NCBI GenBank assembly: GCA_002081555.1
Contig: MZNV01002123.1
Location: 1 to 22,308 of the forward strand
Direction of reading: 5' to 3'
Length of the DNA: 22,308 bases
Source: Protostelium mycophagum
Lineage: Eukaryota; Evosea; Variosea; Protosteliida; Protosteliaceae
Below are positions 9,412 through 17,891 of this stretch, piece after piece (the first letter of the stretch is position 1; each line of letters begins with the position of its first letter). The notes under the pieces were generated by a model, which was not told the origin of the DNA, ran no database searches, and was given only the letters and a program-made list of their open reading frames with translations. Made by a program: the position numbers and the translations under genes.

Positions 9412-10729
9412 TTATTCGAGGAGTCCCTCCTTCTTCAGACCCTCCCACAGAGCTAGTGCTGACAATGCCTTGGCATCCTTCGTACTTTTCCACAAGTCTT
9501 TCAGGGGCACAAGTCTCAGAGATATCTTTTCTCCTATCTTGTGTCATGACAACAAGAATAAATAAATGTATCATAAGCAAACATAAGAGGATGATTACCC
9601 TCGTGCAGATTTCCGGTGAGCTTTCCCTCCCACTCCTTCAATTGTTCTCTCGGCAATTGGTGTTTGTACAAGAAAAGTCGCATGACCTCATCAGAACCTC
9701 CAGGCGTGGTGTAGATCCCCACCTCCCCTGCATCCACGGGGTGGTCCCCTTCTCCCTCCCCCTTCTATCAAAGTCATCCATCTTGTATGTTGTACAAAGT
9801 GTGTAGATCGTCCTAAAGAAATAACCTTTCTGGCCTCCTCTCTCAACTTTCCGTATGTGAGCTCGGTGAGATCTATCAACTGGTCCTCTTTTATTTCCAA
9901 TCCACATTCCTCCTGCAGTTCCTTCGCGGCTTGACCTGCAAATTTACCCTCTTCATCGACCATACCGGCAGGGATCTCTGTCATACGAAAAGAAGCTATG
10001 GGTATACGTGGTTGAACGGTTAACACGGCGAGGCGATCACTCTCTGAGGCTTTACTGCGTCAGAAGATGAAACTTGGATAGATACTCAATTATGAATGAC
10101 AGCCATTTAATATTTATCCTTCTGAAGAGCTGTACATATACATTAGGATAACATTAAGGCTCTGCCCTTGCACATAAGAAATATTTTTATTTGTCTTTTG
10201 ATTTCTCTTGTACACAGCTCACCTTCTTTCCCAGCATCTTGTGGCTCAAGAACAACGAGCATACCGACAGCACCACCTCCGCAGGTCAATCATCTTGCAT
10301 CTCTCTTTTATCATACCTCTCATGAAGACGATGCCTGGCACATGCTCATTAGTATCGGTATCAGTCACCTATACTGTTAGATGGAGATGGGAAAATACGT
10401 CACACCTCAGCGACAAACTTAATGAATCCGATCTTCTGTTTGGGAGGTTTTCCAAAGAGGTCGGCGCTCTGTATCGTCACAGACTTGATCAGATAATTCT
10501 CATGTCTAAGAATTTTAGGACAATTTGTCAACACGGCCAGATACCTATGAACAGAACGACCTAAAGAGTTGAACCAATTCTTGAATGGTGTGAAAGAGAA
10601 CAATTTCTCCTCATCCAGCTGATCAGAAAGATGGCTTGGGATGGTAATGTGAATAGGAGGGTGCTTTGCAGACACAGGAAGTGATTTTGTGAAGGTAGTC
10701 ATGTTTCTTCGCAGTAAATGACCCAACAT
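9412..10729 (-). CDS. NUDT14: Nudix hydrolase, ADP-sugar diphosphatase (plant NUDT14-like), 300 aa
   Basis: This probably cleaves nucleoside-diphosphate sugars (ADP-glucose or ADP-ribose type) to a sugar phosphate and a nucleoside monophosphate. Exons on the minus strand are 10729-10545, 10505-10406, 10368-10317, 10276-10223, 10049-9826, 9764-9599 and 9533-9412, with phases closed. Residue stations match plant NUDT14 and fung/amoebal relatives from memory: FTPFKNWFNSL, SVTIQSADLFGK, IGFIKF, RGGAVGMLVVL, VLTVQPRIPIASF, then the Nudix box at 159-181 (GMVDEEG...KELQEECGL) and GIYTTPGGSDEVMRLFLY. The Nudix box has Gly and Lys where the general motif has Glu and Arg; the metal-binding EE pair is kept. 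The N-terminus has basic residues and few acids (LGHLLRRNMTTFTKSLP), so mitochondrial import is possible. The first 39-bp intron is a multiple of three and stop-free; I excise it because the flanks then align with the family. Confidence 0.88.
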
Positions 10730-10794
10730 CGCTCGAAATCCGGAGAAATATTTTCAAGTGCTCTACAATCTCCTGCGTTGTTTCGCTGCTTACA

Positions 10795-10953
10795 ATGGAA
10801 AACTGTCGAAGAAATAAATTTTCTGATAGTAAATTCGTCTCAGAGCTGACTTCTTTGTTTGCTCAAATGCGCGACGCGAAATCAGGAGATCAGACACACG
10901 AATTGATTTCAGAGACATCATCCAAGCGTCGGATAGCCATAAAACCGTTCTAA
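10795..10953 (+). CDS. Possible small ORF, 52 aa, divergent from the Nudix gene
   Basis: This open frame starts at an ATG 65 bp from the Nudix start codon, the same spacing as the other divergent pair at 4383/4450. It reads like protein: charged, with an amphipathic stretch FVSELTSLFAQMRDAKSG and a basic end SSKRRIAIKPF. The first part recalls the N-terminus of SRP14, but nothing downstream supplies that protein's core, so I do not make the call. It may be the first exon of a gene whose later exons I could not trace, or chance. Confidence 0.3.
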   Translation: MENCRRNKFSDSKFVSELTSLFAQMRDAKSGDQTHELISETSSKRRIAIKPF

Positions 10954-11298
10954 AACACATCCAACAGGCCGGTAGTTTTTTCGTTCCACTGAGTGGTCCC
11001 CCCCCCGGCGTTGTACAGATTCAAAGAGCTCGATAAGATCGGTTGAGCTGCGAACCATTTGAGCCAAAGTGTGGATTATATTTGTGTACAGTGATAGAAA
11101 GGTTCCATTTGCTACTAGTTACTTTAGGATTACTGAATGATCGTCTTGAGGCGAAAACCTGAAGCAGCTCAAGCACACAAAAATACCTCTGTGGACAGGC
11201 TTTTGTTCTTTTTATTCTATTAATATTTATGCATTCTGCTAAATATTTTTTTATTTTAAAATTTCTTTCTTCCACTTTCAAACAGGCCAGTTTCCACC
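10954..11298. other. Intergenic region without a supported gene
   Basis: About 345 bp lie before the ATG at 11299. It includes a run of eight or nine C (about 10999-11007), and a strongly AT-rich part (11205-11270) before TTTCAAACAG at 11284. That last AG could be the 3' end of a 5'-UTR intron of the downstream gene. A minus-strand open frame here has no family likeness or splice support. Confidence 0.4.
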
Positions 11299-12592
11299 AT
11301 GCTCGGAAAAGTCCCCTTGAAGGTAAATGCTATCCATATTCCCACCTAACCGACCCAGCGAGCCAACACTGCTGACAACAGAGTGTTCGGTCTGGCGGGC
11401 GCCACATCTCTTCACAATAATTTATTAGCAAGAGATCTCGCTCTCCAATTTGATGCAGAGGTGAGACCTGACTGTAATGCTGCAATTCATCTTCAATAGA
11501 TCATTAATACTGATCGGAAAGCCTGCTATAAAGGATTCGATACTCTCAGCGATCGGTTACCAGAATCAGAAACAAACAATGTCACATATCACTTCCTTAA
11601 ATTTATGTCAGCTCAAGACCCTTTCGATTTTGTGAAACAGCGCAATGACACCCATTCTGTGATCAGAGTACGTCCTTTATATTTCCTTGGATTGAATGAA
11701 CAATACTCTGCAGGATGTACTCAAGCGAGGAAAGACACCCATCTTAGTAGGTGAAAAGAGTAGCTCAATCATGAAGGGATGGACGCTGATATACAATGAC
11801 CAACAGAAAGAACCGCATAAATGGAGAGAACATCAAGGTGGTCATTTCTTGTACAGGCATTAAATTATGGATATTATAAAAATAATGCATTCAATTATAA
11901 TGAGAATGGAACAGATGCTCTTCCAGAAGCGAGCTTTAGAGGAGTATTTCTGTATCTACCACCGAGTGAATTACAACAATATTCACAATTAAGGTGCGAA
12001 CAGAGGGTGAGGGATGGGCTGATACAAGAGCTGTGCCAGGTCTACAAAGAAGGACAAGAGCTCCACGAGTCTTGTCCCTTCTTACCAGTGCAACAACTTT
12101 GCTCCACATTTTTAGGACGGCCTATGAACTCTAGATCTTTTGAGGAATTCCTCTCCTCTTATAAATTGATGCAAAAGAGGTGGAGTCTGATCTGCAGTTA
12201 TCATACTCATTTGTTTAGAGATGACATTGAATGGCAAGAGAGGCAGATACAACCAGGTAGACAGAGACAATGGTTGTGGGAGAGCTCGAGGACAGCGAAT
12301 GTAGAGAGGATATCAAAAATATTCAACAGCACACAGGAAGAATATGAGGACATGTTCTATGAGAGCACACAAGCAGAGTATAGAAGACAGGTGGGTCTCT
12401 ATCTTCATAAGAATGATACACTCTGATGTATACTTCCATAGAATTAAAGTGTGATAGGTAGCCTCTGGTACACCGCGGAACAACGAGGTTTTCTCTCAAC
12501 TCTTTCGGAATCAAAACAGCCAAGTCAGTTTTCTGCAGAAGCTGAGCGCGGACCTCAACCGGATGATCGCTGCGCCGAGCACCTCTTTATAA
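11299..12592 (+). CDS. Degenerate tRNA dimethylallyltransferase (MiaA/Mod5/TRIT1) homologue, 342 aa
   Basis: Active members of this family add a dimethylallyl group to adenosine-37 of tRNA. Exons are 11299-11322, 11359-11460, 11500-11667, 11714-11837, 11915-12390 and 12458-12592; phases close. The family framework is readable: GATSLHNNLLARDLALQFDA at the usual P-loop position, EIINTDRKACYKGFD where active enzymes have EIINADSMQVYKGLD, VTYHFLKFMSAQDPF, then IRDVLKRGKTPILVG. Later come FLYLPPSELQQYSQLRCEQR, RDGLIQELCQVYKEG and a helical FEEFLSSYKLMQKRW. The P-loop Lys and Ser/Thr are both Asn, DSMQ is DRKA, and the GGTNYY motif is GEKSSS, so catalysis is very unlikely. No C-terminal zinc finger is present. 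The reading frame is intact over six exons, arguing for a retained pseudoenzyme rather than a decaying pseudogene. Homology is my alignment by eye. Confidence 0.75.
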
Positions 12593-12739
12593 AAGTGATT
12601 CAACTTGTTCATTTTTATCATTCGCCAACTCTGCCTGAGAGCGTCAAGAGAGATCGATTTTGGGTGATTCTGTATGTATCAGATGTTGATCAGTACTCGT
12701 ACGCTGATAAATATTTCCATCTCCTTAAAAATCATCTTT

Positions 12740-13383
12740 TCAGCTTAGATCGATTGATGTAGTTAATAACCTTCTGATACAGAGATCACTAGATGCAAAA
12801 GAAAGATAAATAGTATGGATGTTACAGTTACCCATCAACTTTGAAACGAATAACAGAACCAGCTTGAATGACCTTTTCTTGATCGGCTAAAGACACCCAA
12901 CGCAACTCCTCCTCTTCACCATCTCCAGTCAATTGAAAAGATTGTTTGAGGCTGTCACTGAAAATAGAAGCGTTAAATAATCCATTGACAAGAATACCGA
13001 TGTGATCAACACTGACTTGATACACTCTGCCGACTGTTGCGTTCAGAATCTGATGGATGAATAAAACTGACCTATAGGTTTATCAACAGTGGGCTTAAAG
13101 ATGATGGCTTTATAAGATATTGTGATGTGTATCTCTGGGCTCTCATTGATGATTCTTCCCTTTGTGGTTGTCAATTTGAGATCAGTGTAAGATAACAAGA
13201 CACCATCGAATTGCCGATTATACCTAACACATTGAGAACTTATTCTTATTCAACTCCCTACTTTAAAAGTAATTCATCTAATCTCGCCCGCAAACCCTCG
13301 ACCTCTCTACCATTATAGAAAGGTGATAATTGTACATCTTGCACCACCTCTATTTGAAATAAGTCTGTGTCTTGTGTTGACAT
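12740..13383 (-). CDS. POLR1F: DNA-directed RNA polymerase I subunit RPA43, short form, 174 aa
   Basis: RPA43 pairs with RPA14-type partners to form the Pol I stalk and contacts Rrn3/TIF-IA for rRNA transcription in the nucleolus. Exons on the minus strand are 13383-13262, 13223-13072, 13033-12832 and 12788-12740; phases close. The N-terminal tip domain is seen as VQLSPFYNG...LDELLLKYN, then FDGVLLSYTDLKL and AIIFKPTVDKPIVGRV. The OB-type domain carries the hallmark VSVDHIGILVNGLFNASI (human has DHIGLLVYGVFNASI), GSVIRFKVDG and the terminal DLCIRRLLTTS. An acidic GDGEEEE loop interrupts the OB domain. Human and yeast proteins are about 330-340 aa; this one stops right after the core and lacks the C-terminal tail. 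Its end is 147 bp from the IPPT homologue's stop. Confidence 0.85.
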
Positions 13384-13493
13384 CTTTGTGTGATTTTGAG
13401 ATGAGCGATCTCGTTTTCCGAGATAAGATATCTTATTCAAATGTCATAAAAACACAAATGAAATCTGTGATCACACACACAAACGACAAAAAG
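13384..13493. promoter_or_regulatory. Shared upstream region of RPA43 and the myristoylated F-box gene
   Basis: These 110 bp lie between two outward-facing start codons. The part nearest the plus-strand gene is A-rich with CA repeats (ATCACACACACAAACGACAAAAAG). No TATA box is evident. It must drive both genes unless either has an unseen upstream exon. Confidence 0.35.
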
Positions 13494-14561
13494 ATGGGTG
13501 CCAATGGATCCAGAGGAATATTGTCACCGAAAGAACATCGAAGGAGTAGTAGTGGCAGTGGTAGTGGTGGCAGCAGGTGGAACACTGTGTTCTTTATAAA
13601 CTCACGTGAGCAGAAAGAATAGTCCAAGCTTTCCAACACGAAAAACAAAAAGTTCAAAGGCGTCAAGCATCAAAGAATATGGACGCAGCCAATCATTCTC
13701 CAGTGTTTTTCCTCAAGAAGTGTTTATGAAGATGTTATCTTTTCTGAGCGCAAGAGATCTCTCTGTCGTATCCCAATTATCACGATTATTCAATTCACTC
13801 AGTCACGAACCTTCTCTATGGCTGGACTTATTGGAACATGATTTCATGGATCGACTGGACTATGTGACACCACAGGTGATCATCGAGATCTTCAGAGAGA
13901 ATGATTTTTCAACAGGAGAAAGAAACACGATTGGCGTCCTGGCATGACTCACCACGGCTGTCTTATATCAAAGAGCACAAATTATTCTTTGACATCAATC
14001 TAAAATCACCAGACCACTTGGCCAGCTACGCACAAGAACATCCAGAATTTGTCATCCTCCTGACAGACTCTATAAAGAGGTCAGACTGAACTGAAAATAA
14101 TGTCTGACAAGTGTCCAGCGGTTACACGGAGATGTCAGAAGTAGAGAGGTCTAGCTTTAGGAGGTTGAGACAGACATGGACAAACAATGTCCCAGAAAGT
14201 GTAAAGAGAAATTTTAATTTCGTGCGTGAGGTAAAATTCGTTCATAATTTATTATAATTATTTAAAGATCGTCAGAGTTTACCGCCAAATTCGAAATTCA
14301 AATTTTATAATTATGTAGGTGTATCATAATATCGTACTATGGAAACCGTTAGCGGACCATCTGAAGAAAATTCTTCCGCCACAGAATGGAGTGAGGCCAA
14401 CATGTATTCTGGATGACAATGGAGATCTCATTCTGGAGGTGACGGTGAAAGGAGATGAAAAGGCGATGGAGAATGTCAAGAGGCAGTTGGAGGATAACGA
14501 GGAGTTGATACTTTTCTTGGGTGCACCAAGGTTAAGCATACACAATAGAGCACCCACTTGA
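13494..14561 (+). CDS. F-box protein with predicted N-myristoylation signal, 284 aa
   Basis: Exons are 13494-13576, 13623-13875, 13916-14079, 14119-14230 and 14319-14561; phases close. The protein starts MGANGS, which satisfies the N-myristoylation rule of Gly at 2 and Ser at 6. A Ser/Gly-rich and basic linker follows (SSSGSGSGG, TRKTKSSKASS). Residues about 56-100 form an F-box: FPQEVFMKMLSFLSARDLSV, then LSRLFNSLSHEPSLWLDLL. The remainder shows SWHDSPRLSYIKEHKLFF and LITE-like amphipathic stretches but no repeat type I recognise. It ends with an acidic helical segment (DEKAMENVKRQLEDNEELI). The likely role is an SCF ubiquitin-ligase adaptor held at a membrane; the substrate is unknown. The final exon may be longer or spliced near GCACCAAGGTTAAG at 14521, where I chose the plain stop. 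Confidence 0.78.
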
Positions 14562-14980
14562 TTTATCGCACTCTTATTTTGCATTATTGTTGTACTTCCT
14601 TGCAAACACTCGAACAATACTATCGTATCATTTTCTCGTGAAACAAGATACTCAAGCCACATGAACCGCAGTGAAAAGATCTTCGTCATTGTCATCCCGA
14701 AAATACAAAGAGTCTCCAAAGATAAGACATCCACGTTCCAGAAGATAATATATATTCAATCGTCAGTGATCGTTCCATGTTATGAAGATACGGAGTGCTC
14801 TTCTGTTCAAAATTGGCAGGGATGAGATTTCCTGTTTTCCTCCTGATTTTCATGAGGGGAGGGATGGAAAATAAATATTCCGAAATTATTCGGGGAGGGA
14901 GGGATTCCTTTCACAAGCCAAATAAGCCTTTTTCGAAAACAGCACGCTCCTTACATCGCTGTTCCAGAGAAACAGCAGAA
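14562..14980. other. Intergenic region before ribosomal protein gene
   Basis: These 419 bp hold the F-box 3' UTR and the ribosomal protein promoter. A GGGGAGGGAGGGA purine tract lies at about 14892-14906 and a shorter copy (GAGGGGAGGGATGG) at 14853-14867, with AAATAAATATTCCG between them; this may be promoter structure. Open frames on the minus strand here have no support. No RNA gene seen. Confidence 0.4.
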
Positions 14981-15957
14981 ATGGCCGTAGGGTAAGACTT
15001 GTCCTCTTTATTTGTATTCTTTTCATAACTGTATCCTTTGACCATTGAATGTCTGTGGAGGAGAATCGTGATATGAATAAAGACAATTGAGATGGATGCT
15101 GATAAATAATAGAAAGAACAAAGGACTTAACAAGAAGAAGGGAGCCAAGAAAAAGGTCGTCGACCCCTTCACCCGCAAGGAATGGTACGACATCAAGGCA
15201 CCCACCACCTTCTCTGTGACCCAGGTTGGTAAGACCACCGTCAACAAGACCGCCGGTACCAGTAAGTTTTCTTGTGTCTGATCTGCTCTTTTTCTCAATT
15301 GTATCAAAAAACATTTAATCTTCTGATCTCTGATCCACAACAGAGATTGCCTCCGACGCCCTTAAGGGACGTGTCCTCGAGGTCAACCTCGCTGATCTCC
15401 AGAAGGAGGAGGAGCAGAGCCACCGTAAGATCAAGCTCGTCATTGAGGATGTCCAGGGATCCAAGTGCTTGACCAACTTCTACGGAATGGACTTGACTAC
15501 CGACAAGCTCCGCTCTCTTGTCCGCAAGTGGTCCACCCTCATTGAGGCTTTCGTTGACGTCAAGACCACTGACGGCTACATCCTCAGACTCTTCGCCATT
15601 GGATTCACCAAGCGTCGTTCCAACCAGGTCAAGAGAACCGCCTACGCCCAAACAGCGCAGGTCAAGGCCATCAGAAGAAAGATGATGGACATCATGACCA
15701 AGGAGGCCACAACATCCGAGCTCAAGGACCTCGTCTCCAAGTTCATCCCCGAGGCTATCGGCAAGCAGATCGAGAGAGAGTGCCAGGGAATCTACCCCCT
15801 CCAGAACGTCTTCATCCGCAAGGTGAAGGTTCTCAAGGCACCCAAGTTCGACCCCTACAAGCTTTTCGAGCTCCACGGTGAGTCTAAGACAACCGCCCCC
15901 AAGGCCGCTGCCCCTGCCGCAGCCCCCGCTACCGAGGAGGTTGGAGCCCAGGTCTAA
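14981..15957 (+). CDS. RPS3A: 40S ribosomal protein S3a (eS1), 257 aa
   Basis: This is a structural protein of the small ribosomal subunit, near the mRNA exit side of the platform. Exons are 14981-14991, 15113-15261 and 15344-15957. The first coding exon is only 11 nt (MAVG), matching the universal MAVGKNK start once joined. The sequence follows the family throughout: [117 protein letters not shown]. The C-terminus is an Ala/Pro-rich tail ([15 protein letters not shown]) instead of the usual charged one. Length is close to the human 264 aa. Codons are almost all C- or G-ending, as in other highly expressed genes. I looked for box C/D snoRNAs in the 121- and 82-bp introns and found no convincing one. 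Confidence 0.97.
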
Positions 15958-16371
15958 TTGGTGTTTTTACGTCGTCCGGTCTACGGTCCCTCTGCCATCG
16001 AATAGAGAATTGGAGCAGTTTTATTATGTTTTATTGTATCTCATCTATCTAATGCTACGAATTTTATTTACATCCATTATTCCAACACTCTGTAAACCAA
16101 ACGATGTCGAGAAATGATTGTTTGAAGGAATCTTGTCAAATCATCACTGATAATTAATCAATAATGTAAGAATTAATTTCGTGGATTGAAACAAGTAAAT
16201 AATAAATCAAGATCTCAACACAAGTGAACCTGCATCCCACCTTCTCAATCCATTTGCTTCGGTGTCCTCACTCCTTCTTTGATGAACGAGTTTTCCACTT
16301 TATTTTTCGGGTGTGAGGAGATGAGACTTACGTATGACAGGATTGGTGATTAGTGCCAATCACATTTCACA
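15958..16371. other. Intergenic region between RPS3A and NFU1
   Basis: These 414 bp are mostly AT-rich, with TAATTAATCAATAATG-type sequence at 16152-16167, and hold the RPS3A 3' UTR and NFU1 promoter. I see no coding frame with family likeness and no tRNA. An open frame overlapping the NFU1 start in another phase is a shadow. Confidence 0.4.
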
Positions 16372-17385
16372 ATGATAAGAACGTTCACCTCTTTGAAGCG
16401 CCCACAATTGGTTCAGCATCAATTCCGGTTCAGACCACACACATCTTCTGTTCGAACCATATTTGTCAAGACACAACCAACACCAAACCCAGACAGCATC
16501 AAATTCTTTCCAGGAAAAGCTGTTCTTACTGGTGATAACCCACAGACTGTAGATTTTCCCTCTTTTAGAACCGCTCAGAATTCTCCATTGGCCAAATCAC
16601 TCTTTAAATTGGAGGGCGTGAAAGGTATGTAAGATGAAGACTCTTTAGCCTTTAGTAGTCATTTATTTTGCAAAGGAGTCTTTCTTGGACAAGATTTTGT
16701 GACAGTGACAAAGGATCGAAATGTGGAATGGCCCATGTTAAAGTTGCATGTATATGACGCCATCAGCATCTTTTATGATTCTGGAGAGCCAGTTCTTACC
16801 GACGAGGTCACGGGCTCACCCGATATGATCATCTCCCCAGAAGACAGCGAGATTGTACAGGTCGGTTTCTTCAATCCTTTTCATCATTCGAGGTCAACAT
16901 CTTACGCTTCCAGATGATCAAAGAGATACTCGAGACAAAAGTCAGACCGACCGTTCAGGAGGACGGAGGTGATATCGTCTTTAAAGGCTTTCAAGATGGA
17001 ATCGTCTTCTTGAAGATGCAAGGCTCTTGCTCTGGTTGTCCCTCTTCCTCTGTCACTTTGAAGAATGGAATCGAGAAGATGCTCATGCACTGGATTCCAG
17101 AAGGTTCAGCATTATCCATTTCTATTGCTTTTGGAATTGCATCATGTTGCGTGGACATTCTGGAATTATACATTCAAGAAAATGTATTAAATATATCCAT
17201 AAATAATACAAAAAATCATAATATTTAAATAAATCTCTTCTGCACAAGAAATATATATAGGTGCTAATGTCATGTCAGTGAATGGGGTAGTCGCAGCAGA
17301 CGATGAGGAGCTAGAAAAGCTAAGCAAAGATCAATTAGAGGAGACGGAGAGACGTTTGGGTGCAGAGAAGAATAAAAGTGCTTGA
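16372..17385 (+). CDS. NFU1: Mitochondrial Fe-S cluster scaffold/carrier NFU1, 250 aa
   Basis: NFU1 delivers [4Fe-4S] clusters to lipoyl synthase and respiratory complex II in the mitochondrial matrix. Exons are 16372-16624, 16676-16860, 16914-17103 and 17261-17385; phases close. Residues 1-30 are a typical matrix targeting peptide (basic, Ser/Thr-rich: [20 protein letters not shown]). The Nfu N-terminal domain follows ([48 protein letters not shown]). The C-terminal NifU-like domain has [13 protein letters not shown] and the cluster-binding CSGC (C185 and C188) in [19 protein letters not shown]. After the usual YIPE point, a 157-bp intron leads to an acidic tail ([18 protein letters not shown]) not typical of the family as I know it. 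The stop is 37 bp from that of the convergent gene. Confidence 0.95.
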
Positions 17386-17422
17386 TGATGTATGATCAAC
17401 GATTACACCACTTGCTTTATTC

Positions 17423-17799
17423 TCAGTTGAGTTCTTGAGGTGGATTGGTGATTTGCCTCTCCTGTGATGCCAAATAATTATCCCACCAGTCATAAGACTC
17501 AATGGTCCATTGTCTGTAATAAGACTGCCATAATCCACAATAGACTCCCATTATCGTCAAGAAACGTGTTGTGGGGTGCTTTATGCGCCCTCCGCCTGAA
17601 ACCGTTAGACATTCTAAACACGCTGAATAAGATACTCACTGACGACGAGACCTCCTGCCAAACCGAGAAGTGTGCCATGAGGAACATATTTATAACTCAT
17701 TCTGAGAGGAATACCCCAGTAATCAATAGCACCAGGTCTATAGACTGGTTGATCAGGGACTCTTATGCGAGGACCATTACTTTGGCTTTCTGTGACCAT
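17423..17799 (-). CDS. Unrecognised small protein with two likely membrane helices, 110 aa
   Basis: Two exons on the minus strand, 17799-17640 and 17595-17423, join in phase across a 44-bp intron (GTGAGT...GTTTCAG). The N-terminus is hydrophilic and proline-rich (GPRIRVPDQPVYRPGAIDYW). Then come a glycine-rich hydrophobic stretch (GTLLGLAGGLVVSGG), a short basic loop (RIKHPTT) and a second hydrophobic stretch (RFLTIMGVYCGLWQSYY). The aromatic C-terminus includes YDWWDNYLASQE. Size, hairpin topology and the aromatic tail resemble accessory subunits of mitochondrial respiratory complexes, but I cannot name a family, so that is inference only. It converges on NFU1 and diverges from EIPR1 across 92 bp. 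Splicing at an alternative AG (17614 side) would give a different junction but needs an implausibly short intron. Confidence 0.65.
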
Positions 17800-17891
17800 C
17801 TTTGCAGGAGATCGAGATGAGGTGATGATGCGCCAAGGTCAAACCTCCCGAAAATCTACAACGGGAGAGGAATGACCATCTGCCACAGAAA
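17800..17891. promoter_or_regulatory. 92-bp bidirectional promoter gap
   Basis: This lies between the start codons of the small two-helix protein (minus) and EIPR1 (plus). It is not AT-rich and has no evident TATA box. Its size fits the other divergent gaps in this window (65-190 bp). Confidence 0.35.

Noticed and set aside
10795-10953. SRP14 call for the small ORF
   Set aside because: Only a short N-terminal likeness exists; the conserved core of SRP14 is not found downstream in any frame or plausible exon.
11021-11281. 86-codon minus-strand open frame upstream of the IPPT homologue
   Set aside because: It is AT-driven (Lys/Ile/Asn-rich), has no homologue I recognise and no splice or promoter context.
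12451-12762. Plus-strand open frame running into the RPA43 3' end
   Set aside because: Its first half is the last exon of the IPPT homologue in a wrong frame and the second half is the gap and antisense of RPA43.
14992-15343. Intron-encoded box C/D snoRNA in RPS3A
   Set aside because: CTGA-like and TGATA-like words occur, but no properly spaced C and D boxes with a closing stem were found.
15304-15876. 190-codon minus-strand open frame opposite RPS3A
   Set aside because: The strong codon bias of RPS3A leaves few stops on the opposite strand; the translated sequence is low-complexity Leu/Gly/Asp with no family likeness.
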